From: a virus
Strand: one strand, 5' to 3'
DNA: 41,084 nucleotides
Virus record (IMG/VR): IMGVR_UViG_3300017752_003571
Coordinates: 1-41,084 of that record
Shown here piece by piece: positions 1 to 7,361 of the stretch. A program made the translations under genes and the position numbers. Within the stretch, counting starts at the first letter, position 1, and each line of letters opens with the position of its first letter. The notes beneath the pieces were generated by a model. That model saw only the letters and a program-made list of their open reading frames with translations. It was not told where the DNA came from and did not search any database.

Positions 1-680
1 CCTTCATCAACCATAAATTGTAATATGTTATAGTGTTCAGGAATCATTAGAGGCTCGCCGCCTGCAAAATATAATTCTTTAATATGCTGTGCTTGGTCTT
101 TCATAGAATCTAAAAACGATCCTTTCTTATACCAAGTGTAATCAAAGTCCTCATTCCAACTTTGATCATTAATTAACTCTTTGTTTGTGTACTTAGGATG
201 ATTTAGTTTCCATTCTTTAATCCAACTGCTTGAATCATGTGGACTACACATAACACATTTAAGTTGACATACATTACCTAAACGTAAATCAAAGTAAGGA
301 ACATTAACAGGCAAGTTACCTTGTTCATCTGTTTTTTCTACAATGCTATCTATGTCTAAACGTTGTTTCCATACTTCTGTTTCCCATTGACGTTTACTAA
401 CAATACCTTTGCTTTCTTCTGCAAAACATTTGCGACAACTTTCTGGGATTTCATCATTTAACATTTGCAATCTTGTTCGACGCATGTGTTCACTATTCCA
501 TACTTCTTCAATAGTGTGTTCACGCAAGTTCATACTGACTCCGTCTTTCTTAACAAGTCCTGCTGTCTTATCATCTTCTATACCTGCACCTGATGCATTA
601 GCAGTACAACAAACTCTAACATCACCGTTAGGTCGTGTTGCTAAATGTATCCAAGGTAAAGGGCAAAATGTTTTAGACAT
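1..680 (-). CDS. Radical SAM enzyme with N-terminal twitch domain, 3' end cut by window edge
   Basis: The reading frame is open from the ATG at 680 to the window edge, giving 226 residues without a stop. Near the N-terminus it has a C-P-L-P-W segment and a paired Cys (VRVCCTA), then a CxxC (CRKC), which look like ligands of an auxiliary iron-sulfur cluster. The radical-SAM core follows, with CxxxCxxC (CQLKCVMC, residues 138-145) and a GGEP motif near residue 210. Placing the auxiliary cluster before the core is the arrangement called N-terminal twitch radical SAM, which is known from phages. The start overlaps the end of the preceding gene by 8 bp (ATG inside the upstream reading frame). The substrate is unknown. 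The gene at 10394-11761 has the same layout and is likely a paralogue. The C-terminal half lies outside the window, so completeness cannot be judged. Confidence 0.88.
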   Translation of the reverse strand, partial: MSKTFCPLPWIHLATRPNGDVRVCCTANASGAGIEDDKTAGLVKKDGVSMNLREHTIEEVWNSEHMRRTRLQMLNDEIPESCRKCFAEESKGIVSKRQWETEVWKQRLDIDSIVEKTDEQGNLPVNVPYFDLRLGNVCQLKCVMCSPHDSSSWIKEWKLNHPKYTNKELINDQSWNEDFDYTWYKKGSFLDSMKDQAQHIKELYFAGGEPLMIPEHYNILQFMVDE

Positions 681-1671
681 GTTCTTTCCTTTCAAACTGT
701 GCATTTAGTTTGTCAAAATTTCCACATTGCTTTGAACATTCTTTTATACCAGTTGAAGTCCAACAACTACTAATTTTGTTAAAGAAGTTACTGTCAAATA
801 TTTCTTTCAAGGACTGCTTGTGTAGGTTAGGAAACTTACCTATCTTTACCATATAATCTATACGTTGTGCTGAGTGCTGTGGTATCCATTCTAAGTCTAA
901 CCAACAACAAGGACTAACATTACCATTTGCACTAATATACATTTGATTATCTTGTTTTGCTTTACAAGTAATTGTAGGTAGTATTTCTTGCATTGCTTGT
1001 TTTGCAGGCTCGATCATTTCAAGACTCTTTCTTGACGGCAATAAGGTATGTGTGATATTGTAGTTGTCATCAAGTACGTCAAACTTACCATCTTTAAATC
1101 TTGTAGTGTGCTTAATACTAAATCCTTTGAATCCTAATTCTTTACTCATTTTTTCACAAGTATCAACTTGATGTTCGTTGTGTGCAAACACTAACATATC
1201 CCAACGTGCATCTCCGCCTACGTGTATAAACTGTGATGCATTGTTAATAATCTTTTCCCAGTTAGTATTAATTCTATACAATGCATGTGTGTCATTTAAC
1301 CCGTCAATACCAAATACAACTTTTACTTTTAGTTCTGCAAGTCCACGCCACCATTCTTTAGTTCTACCACTTCCGTTAGTGTGCATTTGCAATGTCATTT
1401 CTGAATTATTTTCACGCAGGTATCTAAAAATTTTTAATGTATCTTTTGCAACAATAGGATCTCCTAAGTTTCCACACATATTAAGAAACTTTAGTTGTTG
1501 TACAAAACTTATAGGAAACCATTCTTTGAAAGTGTCAATAGATATTTCTTCTAAATCTAAACCCTCAAGTAATGGACCGCCATGTAATCTACGTGGACAC
1601 ATTGGACAACGTGCTTGGCACTTAGAAGTAACTTCTAAATGTATTGACGTTATGTCCTGATAATTATACAT
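673..1671 (-). CDS. Radical SAM protein with C-terminal SPASM-like cysteines
   Basis: 332 aa. The radical-SAM cluster motif lies at the extreme N-terminus (CQARCPMC, residues 18-25). It is followed by an NMCGNLGDP segment that corresponds to the GGEP strand, and by a QMHTNGSG strand that is typical of the core. The C-terminal third carries extra cysteines in a SPASM-like pattern: a TCKA Cys, then GNVSPCCW, then C-S-K-Q-C. SPASM enzymes use these to bind auxiliary clusters and act on peptides, proteins or sugars; which applies here cannot be told. The start overlaps the preceding stop by one base (TAATG), which suggests translational coupling. The domain order is the reverse of the neighbouring N-twitch enzyme, so this is a different subfamily rather than a duplicate. 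The radical-SAM assignment is secure; the reaction is not known. Confidence 0.88.
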   Translation of the reverse strand: MYNYQDITSIHLEVTSKCQARCPMCPRRLHGGPLLEGLDLEEISIDTFKEWFPISFVQQLKFLNMCGNLGDPIVAKDTLKIFRYLRENNSEMTLQMHTNGSGRTKEWWRGLAELKVKVVFGIDGLNDTHALYRINTNWEKIINNASQFIHVGGDARWDMLVFAHNEHQVDTCEKMSKELGFKGFSIKHTTRFKDGKFDVLDDNYNITHTLLPSRKSLEMIEPAKQAMQEILPTITCKAKQDNQMYISANGNVSPCCWLDLEWIPQHSAQRIDYMVKIGKFPNLHKQSLKEIFDSNFFNKISSCWTSTGIKECSKQCGNFDKLNAQFERKEHV

Positions 1672-2285
1672 TACTTCTGATTCATCCTTTCAAGTGTGCT
1701 TTGAATAGTATCTGGATTTAAATCAACATTTACAATTAACCAATAACTATCATTAAAACTACTGTTGAATAGATAGTGCATTTTTAATGTATCTACAAAG
1801 TAAAGTCTACCTACTTCCCAATGTAGTGTTTTATCTTCTAATACAAAATTAAAGTACGGAGGATTAACATTACGTAAAGGCATAATCAATCTAAAACTGT
1901 CTGCTTTACCCGAATGGTAGTTCCAATCTCTGTGTGGAGGAAAGAATCCTCCTGGACCAAACTTTAAAAAGTGTGTTCTATAATAATCTTTGTCCCAAGG
2001 TTTAAGTATATCATGTATTTGTTTGTTTAGTACAGGAGTTGCTACGTTAAAATCTTTTTCATTGTATGATGTTTTGTTTTCTTTATTGTACTCGTATAAA
2101 CTATCTAAATCAATACCGTTGAATGTACCGTCTGAACTTGTAACACTTAATCCCCAACGATTAACATCTTTACGTGGATTATATTTTTGCCATTCAAAAT
2201 CATTAGCCCAAGCAATTAACATTTCTGGATCAGTTGTTACGTCTAATTCGATATGCTGACCGTATTGTGTAAGTCTATGTATCAT
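1671..2285 (-). CDS. Aspartyl/asparaginyl beta-hydroxylase-like 2OG-Fe(II) dioxygenase
   Basis: 204 aa. The centre of the protein has the jelly-roll iron-binding pattern of the aspartyl beta-hydroxylase family. An HxD pair sits in PPHRDWN (His118, Asp120), followed by FRLIMPL with a candidate 2-oxoglutarate-contacting Arg. The distal His is in KMHYLFN (His170), just after VGRLYFVDT. Family members hydroxylate Asp, Asn or Pro side chains or small amino acids using 2-oxoglutarate and O2. The gene overlaps its upstream neighbour by the 4-base ATGA arrangement and its downstream neighbour by one base, so it is co-transcribed with the methyltransferase and the radical-SAM gene. The substrate is unknown; either a protein or a modified sugar or amino acid would fit the context. 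A second, unrelated-looking 2OG oxygenase is encoded at 8909-9403. Confidence 0.78.
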   Translation of the reverse strand: MIHRLTQYGQHIELDVTTDPEMLIAWANDFEWQKYNPRKDVNRWGLSVTSSDGTFNGIDLDSLYEYNKENKTSYNEKDFNVATPVLNKQIHDILKPWDKDYYRTHFLKFGPGGFFPPHRDWNYHSGKADSFRLIMPLRNVNPPYFNFVLEDKTLHWEVGRLYFVDTLKMHYLFNSSFNDSYWLIVNVDLNPDTIQSTLERMNQK

Positions 2286-2890
2286 TTCTTTTTCCCTATA
2301 ACCATAAATCGTTTGTACTTAGGTAATTGAATCTCATCTTTTACTTCTATCTCCAACATACTTTTCCTTGCAAATTGATCTAAACTGTCATAGCAATTAA
2401 CATGCTCTTCTAATTCGTAGTAATCATTACTTTGCACAATAACCTGTGCGGAATCTGGTACATTGTTTAACCATTGTTTGTATTTTTTATGAGTAATGTG
2501 TTCGCAACTTGTGTTGATAACAATATAAGGCTCTGTTTCATATTTGTAATCTACCATATCACAAGTCACTGCTTCAAACTTACCTTCCATTTCGTATCTC
2601 TTGTTTACTGTAGTTGCAATTTCCTTGCATACAGGATCAACATCAACACTTATAATTTTTTTAACACCTACTTCGCTGTTGAATAGCATACTTGCCAGTA
2701 ATCCGTTCCAGCCTCCGTGTATAACTATTTCAGCATTACGTATTAATTTGTTCTTTTCTGAGATAGTATTAATCAACCATAACTTAGATTGTATTTGACC
2801 ACCCCAAAAAGTTTCTAATGTACGATCTTTATCTTCGCTATTGCGAATTGCGTCCATCCAGAACTTAATATCTTGAATATCAATTTTCAT
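2282..2890 (-). CDS. Class I SAM-dependent methyltransferase
   Basis: 202 aa from the ATG at 2890. A longer reading frame reaches 2944, but its first 18 residues lie wholly inside the upstream dehydrogenase gene and look unlike a protein start. The start at 2890 gives a modest 11-bp overlap and has a purine-rich AAGAAG stretch upstream. The Rossmann methyltransferase core is recognisable: motif I is AEIVIHGGWNGLLASML (about residues 53-69), the acidic end of beta-2 is ISVDVDP (about 80-86), a CDMVDY segment follows, and YIVINTSCEHI sits at motif IV. It probably methylates a product of the surrounding cassette, but no feature identifies the acceptor. It overlaps the downstream hydroxylase gene by ATGA. 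The class I fold is likely; O-, N- or C-methylation cannot be distinguished. Confidence 0.72.
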   Translation of the reverse strand: MKIDIQDIKFWMDAIRNSEDKDRTLETFWGGQIQSKLWLINTISEKNKLIRNAEIVIHGGWNGLLASMLFNSEVGVKKIISVDVDPVCKEIATTVNKRYEMEGKFEAVTCDMVDYKYETEPYIVINTSCEHITHKKYKQWLNNVPDSAQVIVQSNDYYELEEHVNCYDSLDQFARKSMLEIEVKDEIQLPKYKRFMVIGKKK

Positions 2891-3629
2891 TTCTAATCTT
2901 CTTATTATATTTAACTGCTTCTTGAAGCAATGTAAATTCAGCATTGTACCCTTGTGCTTGGTGTATTAGTGCATCTACGTCCTTAGGAAAGCAATGGCCG
3001 CCAAACCCACGCTTTTCTGTTACATTTGAATGGCTATGTCCTATGCGTTCGTCCTCTGCAACAAATTTTCGTACTTGTTCGGAACTAACTCCTGCACTAT
3101 TACAAAGATCTTCTAATTGATTAAAGAACGATACTTTTAATGCAAGGAAACTGTTACGTGCATACTTGGCTAATATTAATTCTTCAGGATCTGCTGGCTT
3201 TACTGTTATAGTTCCAAGTAGTTCTACAAAAAAGCCTGCCCAGAAGTGTGTACTGTCACCACCTAACAACACAGTCTTTGTATTTGCAAAGTCTATTACT
3301 GCTGTTTCGGCACGTAAGAACTCTGGACTGAATGTTAACTGCTTTTCAGGAAATGTATCTCGTAGCATACGCCAACCTTCAAGACTTATTGTACTCTTAA
3401 TTAAAATAGGGACATCTGGTGCTTCCTGAATAACTTCAAATACGTTATTCATGTTACAACTTCCATCAGATCGTCGTGGCGTACTTACACAAACAATAAT
3501 TGCTTGTGCATTTCGTAAATCATCGTAATGGCCAAACTTATGATCGCTGATTAAAACTGTATTTTTGTTTTTCATACACTCAGCAATGGCTTTGCCTACG
3601 TAACCGTATCCTGCTATTCCTACGTTCAT
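2880..3629 (-). CDS. UDP-glucose/GDP-mannose 6-dehydrogenase family, C-terminally short
   Basis: 249 aa. The NAD-binding GxGxxG is at residues 7-12 (GYGYVG). The family signatures follow in order: VSTP (about 48-51), FSPEFLRAETA (100-110), ILAKYARNSFLALKVSFFN (152-170, with the conserved Lys155 and Asn159) and GFGGHCFPKD (208-217), which carries the catalytic Cys213. These enzymes oxidise the C6 hydroxyl of a nucleotide sugar to a carboxylate with 2 NAD+. The protein ends about 35 residues after the catalytic Cys, so the third domain, which normally completes the nucleotide-sugar site, is missing. Family members are usually 390-450 aa. All catalytic residues are kept, so it is probably a compact active form rather than a decayed gene. 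A full-length relative lies at 6055-7239. It joins its upstream neighbour by ATGA. Confidence 0.85.
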   Translation of the reverse strand: MNVGIAGYGYVGKAIAECMKNKNTVLISDHKFGHYDDLRNAQAIIVCVSTPRRSDGSCNMNNVFEVIQEAPDVPILIKSTISLEGWRMLRDTFPEKQLTFSPEFLRAETAVIDFANTKTVLLGGDSTHFWAGFFVELLGTITVKPADPEELILAKYARNSFLALKVSFFNQLEDLCNSAGVSSEQVRKFVAEDERIGHSHSNVTEKRGFGGHCFPKDVDALIHQAQGYNAEFTLLQEAVKYNKKIRNEN

Positions 3630-4588
3630 AATTTCCTCTTTGGTATTTTGCTATCTGCACTGCTTACACACGTTGGTGTAATACAAAGCATTGGTTTATC
3701 AAACAATCTAAATCCATCTTGTAACGTGCCTAAAGGTTGATCATGGCAACTGTAACTACGTTTAACTTCGTTGTTTCTAATTATGCAACTTTGATATCCG
3801 CTGTTACATTCCCAACCTTTAAATTTATTAAATCCGTAAGCATTTAGGCGTTCTGCTTGGTCAATACTATATTCTATTCCATTAACATCCGTAAGCGAGA
3901 CTTGGTGGACTGATTGTTCGCTTTCGGTACGCAATATTTCTTTTTGTTCCTCTGTGTAACCACTGACCACAAACGATGCAGTTGGATCACTTTGCGGTTT
4001 AAGAGTGACGTGTAAGCCTCTATCAATAAATCTTTTACTTCTGGCATAATATTCCTCCCATAGTTCGGGTACCATAACTTGATTAATAGTTACAAGTACA
4101 CCTTCATCTTGGAGATACAAAAGTTTATCTCCGAATTCTTTTTCATCTGCAAATTCTGCATGAAAACTTGCTGTAATACTTCTTCTGTCCATAACATCTG
4201 TAACATCTAAAAACTTTTTCCACCATTTCTTTGCTGGACTACAATTACTTGTCATGTGTATGCTTAGGTATTCGCTTTCATAATCCTCATAGTGATTAAC
4301 TAAATCTAAAAAGCCTTTGTATGCTGTAGGCTCGCCACCACTAAAACTAAAATGAAATTTATCGAAGCCATTTGCTTTTGCTTGTTTCTTGATTTCATCA
4401 ATAGATGTTTTATAAACTTCTAATTCCTGATAGTCTGGCTTGTCGGTGTTAGCGTAAGGCCAACAGTAACTACACTTGTAATTACAGAACCTGCCAAGGA
4501 TCCAACTAACGCTGAATAGATTAGTATCTAACATTGTTTTCTGTCCGAGACTTACTATGTCTTTAAATGGAATCTTTGTATTCGTCAT
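3626..4588 (-). CDS. Radical SAM protein
   Basis: 320 aa. The cluster motif CNYKCSYC is at residues 35-42, preceded by a hydrophobic FSVSWILGRF strand. FHFSFSGGEPTAY follows near residue 80 and a MTSNCS strand near 112. The C-terminal part carries further cysteines (WECNSG, QSCIIR, YSCHDQPLG, LCITPTC) spaced like a SPASM or twitch auxiliary-cluster region. The start has a good ribosome binding site, GGAGCAG, directly upstream, despite a 26-bp overlap with the preceding gene. The stop overlaps the dehydrogenase start as ATGA. It lies between a glycosyltransferase-like gene and a nucleotide-sugar dehydrogenase, so a role in modifying a sugar, for example epimerisation or dehydration, is possible. 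The sequence alone gives no substrate. Confidence 0.88.
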   Translation of the reverse strand: MTNTKIPFKDIVSLGQKTMLDTNLFSVSWILGRFCNYKCSYCWPYANTDKPDYQELEVYKTSIDEIKKQAKANGFDKFHFSFSGGEPTAYKGFLDLVNHYEDYESEYLSIHMTSNCSPAKKWWKKFLDVTDVMDRRSITASFHAEFADEKEFGDKLLYLQDEGVLVTINQVMVPELWEEYYARSKRFIDRGLHVTLKPQSDPTASFVVSGYTEEQKEILRTESEQSVHQVSLTDVNGIEYSIDQAERLNAYGFNKFKGWECNSGYQSCIIRNNEVKRSYSCHDQPLGTLQDGFRLFDKPMLCITPTCVSSADSKIPKRKL

Positions 4589-5252
4589 ACTGCTCCTTTA
4601 ACCATTCAAAGTCATTTATTTTATATAAAATTTCTTTATCATCTTTGTGTGCTGTACCAAAGTGTTTTCCTACTTGGGCACCGTGAATAGCATACTTGCC
4701 AAACTCGTTGTTGGCACCTACTGTACACCATGTTGTTAATCGTTGTTCTGTTTCTTCGTCTACTTGACCTGGTATAGTTTTACTTGCTAATTTTACGCAT
4801 TCTCTAAATGCACCTCTCCATGTACTAAGAGCATCTGTGTTAAATGCAGTTATACAACTGACCTCTGGCATTGCTTTAAATTTATTACTAATGCTTGTAG
4901 TCATGTCGGGTATAGAGATGTCCATGTTCAGTGTGAGTGATCGTGGTAGTAACTTTACACCTCCATACCCGTATTCCAAGTCATTAATCGGATTTATACT
5001 TCGCCATACATGTACTGTTTCTAAATCCCACTCGGAAACCTCGTAATCAAATTGAAAGCCTCTTGATAATTCTGCATCACCATCTACAACCCAGAACATT
5101 TTAGTAAAACATTTTTTAGCCGCGGCAATGTGTGCTTGATGTATTCCGTCAATGTCTTTTACACGTTTAGCCATAGGAAATTGGCTTCTCAAAATTTCCC
5201 AATTATTTTCTGCATTGGCTTCGCCATGACTTATAAAGACTATATCATACAT
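4563..5252 (-). CDS. Glycosyltransferase-like protein with DGD motif
   Basis: 229 aa. It opens with a beta strand (YDIVFISHGE) and reaches FWVVDGDAEL, where Asp57-Gly-Asp59 looks like the metal- and nucleotide-binding DxD of GT-A fold glycosyltransferases. A later STWRGAFRECVKL segment and an HGAQVGKHFGTAH segment are shared with the 297-aa product of the gene at 12000-12893. The two align over nearly the whole length (for example FISHGEANAENNW against FLSYDEPNAEENW), so they are paralogues. I know of no defined enzyme for this group; glycosyltransferase is an inference from the DxD and fold-like pattern. The gene overlaps the SGNH hydrolase gene by 13 bp upstream and the radical-SAM gene by 26 bp downstream, so it is part of the same transcript. 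Confidence 0.6.
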   Translation of the reverse strand: MYDIVFISHGEANAENNWEILRSQFPMAKRVKDIDGIHQAHIAAAKKCFTKMFWVVDGDAELSRGFQFDYEVSEWDLETVHVWRSINPINDLEYGYGGVKLLPRSLTLNMDISIPDMTTSISNKFKAMPEVSCITAFNTDALSTWRGAFRECVKLASKTIPGQVDEETEQRLTTWCTVGANNEFGKYAIHGAQVGKHFGTAHKDDKEILYKINDFEWLKEQYDEYKDSI

Positions 5253-6055
5253 CTTACTTTATCCTTTATTTGTTCAACAACTTGATCGTGTATGTCATAC
5301 CCATCATGTGCCATATCTCTTGCACGACCAGTCATCTTTGTTTTTACTGTTTGTACCATATCCTTGTCATACTTTGTTTTAAAGTCTGCTTGGAACGTCC
5401 AATTATGTACAGGCACCCCAAGTGCGTTCCATATATTGTTTACACTATTTAAATGATACAAATTTTCATAATTCATTTGTCCTTGTTCGTGAGCCCAACG
5501 TTTATGATACCAATTTGAATCCATCATTTCATATTCTTCTTCAGTTCCGTCTGGAGTAAAATTAATATTTCTATCTTCTAATCGTATCTGCGAGCCATGA
5601 AAAAGTGTTTTCTCTATGTATGCAAAACTCTTTCTTGACGAGTGTGGCCATTGAATTAAGACGCATTTAGGAAGTACTATTTTGTTCTTCACGAATAAAT
5701 GTGTGTTTAACGCAATAATATCAGGTCCTGTGCCTGCTTTGGCTAAGTTTATTACGTCTAAACCATACATTTGTGCAATTTTATTACACCATATTTCTTC
5801 TTCGTATAAACCTACTCCTTCAGTATAACTGCACCCGAACACTAAAATATAATCGTGATTAAGACCCGTTAATTCTTTTGTGCGATATCCAAGGCTATTA
5901 AAGTTATATTCTAACTTGTCAGCAGTATTATGATAGTGCCAACCTTCTTTGTTATGTTCTTTATAATTTTCTTTATCATCTCCACAATACCAATGCAGAC
6001 TCTTACCAGCCTTACCGGGAAAATATAATAATGGATGATCTTTACTGTAATACAT
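5240..6055 (-). CDS. SGNH/GDSL-type hydrolase-like protein
   Basis: 271 aa. The block I motif is LVFGCSYTEGVG (nucleophile candidate Ser76), block II is NLAKAGTGPD (Gly108), block III is VLIQWPHSSR, and near the C-terminus RDMAHDG supplies the Asp247/His250 pair of the DxxH block V. This set is the hallmark of the SGNH fold, whose members remove or transfer acyl groups, often O-acetyl groups on sugars. No signal peptide is seen, so it acts in the cell cytoplasm or on a virion part before assembly. The start overlaps the upstream dehydrogenase stop by one base (TAATG). In this cassette a carbohydrate O-acyl esterase or acyltransferase is the natural guess. The oxyanion-hole Asn is not obvious, so the activity is less certain than the fold. 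Confidence 0.75.
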   Translation of the reverse strand: MYYSKDHPLLYFPGKAGKSLHWYCGDDKENYKEHNKEGWHYHNTADKLEYNFNSLGYRTKELTGLNHDYILVFGCSYTEGVGLYEEEIWCNKIAQMYGLDVINLAKAGTGPDIIALNTHLFVKNKIVLPKCVLIQWPHSSRKSFAYIEKTLFHGSQIRLEDRNINFTPDGTEEEYEMMDSNWYHKRWAHEQGQMNYENLYHLNSVNNIWNALGVPVHNWTFQADFKTKYDKDMVQTVKTKMTGRARDMAHDGYDIHDQVVEQIKDKVRCMI

Positions 6056-7239
6056 TATCTTGTGTTTCCGTATTGTAGTACAAGATACTTAGAATTCTTT
6101 TTCATTTTCCTCCAAGGATCAATAAACACAGTATCCTCAGCATAATCTAAGTATGGGGTTGGGTGAGCAAGTAAAACTATACCGCCAAGGTTTGCTTCAT
6201 GGCTTGGCATTTCACTTGCAAGTGGATCAATAGCAATAGTTGTTTTTCCTGCTTCTCTTATATAATGATCTACAAGTAACGCATAACTACCATCAACATA
6301 TGGTACTCCTGGTTTATATGAAATACCATTTAGAAAAATACCTCCGCCATATTTCTTTTGTGTTTCAATAACAAACATTGCAAGATTTTTTGCTTGTACT
6401 TCTCTTGCTGTCATAATACTGTCAAAGATATCATATTCTAAATTTAATTCTTTTGCCATGTAACGTAATGCAATATTATCTCTTGGGTGGCAACTGCCAC
6501 CATCGCCCATACCTGCTGTCATGTACATTGGACTCATAATACGTTGCGTTGAATGTGCAAGTGCATCTGTTACTACGTCAACATTAATATTACCTTGACG
6601 TTGTGCAACATCTTGAATCATATTAACAAGACTTAATTTAGTTGAAATAAATGTATTGTAAAATACTTTAATACATTCGCACTCGTCATATGTTCCTATA
6701 ACATAACGTGGATCATTTTCCATAATGCTTTGATAAAATTCTTTTAGTTGTTTTGCATCACCTGTTTCGCTACCATCGTCTGTGCCTATCATTACCATCT
6801 CTGGATTAATCATATCCCAACCTACAGTACCCATTGCAATTAAATAAGGATTATATACAAAACGTGTGTGCGTAACACGTGGTACAAATTCTCTACGTGT
6901 TGTACCTGGTAATACTGTACTAATAAGAACAAGCAGTTGATCTTTTGTCATAAACATATCTGCTTCTTCAAGAACCTCATTTACAATACTATAATCAAAG
7001 TCTTTAGGTTCAAGATGACTTGTTGGACGTCTGCCGTCATAGTCAGGGTGGTGTGGTGTTGGCACTGCAACAAATACGATATCTGCACCAGTTACTGCTT
7101 CACAGACTGATTCTTTTTGATCAATCAATTCACTATAAACATTTGTAATGTCATAGCCTTGAACTGTATGCCCTTTCTTAACTATTTCCTCTGCACAAGG
7201 TATGCCCAATTTACCTACCCCAATAAATCCAATTTTCAT
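6055..7239 (-). CDS. Full-length UDP-glucose/GDP-mannose 6-dehydrogenase family protein
   Basis: 394 aa from the ATG at 7239. A frame seven codons longer begins with GTG at 7260, but the ideal ribosome binding site AAGGAG (7245-7250) sits six bases before the ATG and settles the start. The Rossmann motif is GVGKLG (residues 7-12). VAVPTPHHP, the GGSCHPRDN active-site loop (Cys250) and the C-terminal domain signature GISYKPGVPYVDGSY (305-319, equivalent to the GLAFKP...D.R motif) are all present. The Cys loop reads G-G-S-C-H-P-R-D in place of the usual F-P-K-D, and Asp316-Gly replaces the family's D-x-R, so the sugar nucleotide may differ from UDP-glucose. It is the first gene of the leftward transcript and diverges from the plus-strand island. 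It likely supplies a uronic-acid-type sugar for the glycosyltransferases nearby. Confidence 0.85.
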   Translation of the reverse strand: MKIGFIGVGKLGIPCAEEIVKKGHTVQGYDITNVYSELIDQKESVCEAVTGADIVFVAVPTPHHPDYDGRRPTSHLEPKDFDYSIVNEVLEEADMFMTKDQLLVLISTVLPGTTRREFVPRVTHTRFVYNPYLIAMGTVGWDMINPEMVMIGTDDGSETGDAKQLKEFYQSIMENDPRYVIGTYDECECIKVFYNTFISTKLSLVNMIQDVAQRQGNINVDVVTDALAHSTQRIMSPMYMTAGMGDGGSCHPRDNIALRYMAKELNLEYDIFDSIMTAREVQAKNLAMFVIETQKKYGGGIFLNGISYKPGVPYVDGSYALLVDHYIREAGKTTIAIDPLASEMPSHEANLGGIVLLAHPTPYLDYAEDTVFIDPWRKMKKNSKYLVLQYGNTR

Positions 7240-7331
7240 GATATCTCCTTGTAACCGCACTGGTGCAGACTTTGGAACCGGCTAAGGCTCCAATCTTCAG
7301 ACCAATTGCATAAATCAATAGTTTCACTCAC
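7236..7331 (-). CDS. Possible 31-codon peptide upstream of the dehydrogenase
   Basis: Reading leftward from a GTG at 7331 there is an open frame of 31 codons. It ends in TGA that overlaps the dehydrogenase ATG in the ATGA arrangement used by several real gene pairs here. The peptide begins MSETIDLCNW and contains two Cys, two Trp and no hydrophobic segment. The frame is closed by TAG five codons further upstream of the GTG, and no clear ribosome binding site precedes it. It could be a leader peptide, a small functional peptide or simply chance: a 31-codon open frame is common by chance. It fully contains the hairpin at 7272-7293. I list it because of the ATGA coupling, not because I recognise it. 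Confidence 0.2.
   Translation of the reverse strand: MSETIDLCNWSEDWSLSRFQSLHQCGYKEIS
7245..7250 (-). promoter_or_regulatory. Strong ribosome binding site fixing the dehydrogenase start
   Basis: On the minus strand AAGGAG lies five to ten bases before the ATG at 7239. It is one of the best Shine-Dalgarno matches in the window and excludes the GTG start at 7260, which would place this site inside the coding region. Confidence 0.75.
7272..7293 (-). promoter_or_regulatory. RNA hairpin in the leader of the dehydrogenase transcript
   Basis: In minus-strand RNA an 8-bp stem (UUGGAGCC with GGUUCCAA) closes on the six-base loop UUAGCC. One pair is a G-U wobble; the plus-strand version of the same position is an A-C mismatch, so the structure is complete only in leftward RNA. 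No U-tract follows, so it is not a normal terminator. It lies about 20 bases before the ribosome binding site and may influence translation or RNA stability. Confidence 0.3.
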
Positions 7332-7353
7332 ACTATTACTTATTAACTACGCA

Positions 7354-7361
7354 CATAAATA
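7354..7361 (+). promoter_or_regulatory. Candidate T4-type late promoter of the plus-strand island
   Basis: CATAAATA matches the T4-like late consensus NATAAATA exactly. In T4 transcription starts about 13 bases after the first base of this element, which would be at or next to 7367, the second in-frame ATG of the aminotransferase gene. No Shine-Dalgarno sequence precedes either ATG. The message would therefore be leaderless if this promoter is real. An eight-base AT-rich match can also arise by chance. Confidence 0.35.

Noticed and set aside
1178-1660. Plus-strand open frame of 160 codons
   Set aside because: Lies entirely opposite the radical-SAM gene at 673-1671, whose product has clear motifs; the plus-strand product has none.
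2891-2944. Longer start of the methyltransferase gene
   Set aside because: The extra 18 residues lie inside the dehydrogenase gene; the ATG at 2890 gives a more typical overlap.
7272-7293. Rho-independent terminator
   Set aside because: The stem is not followed by a U-tract on either strand, and it sits before, not after, a gene.
7255-7320. tRNA-like look of the segment with GGTTC and a terminal ACCA on the minus strand
   Set aside because: No seven-base acceptor-stem partner and no anticodon arm could be fitted on either strand.
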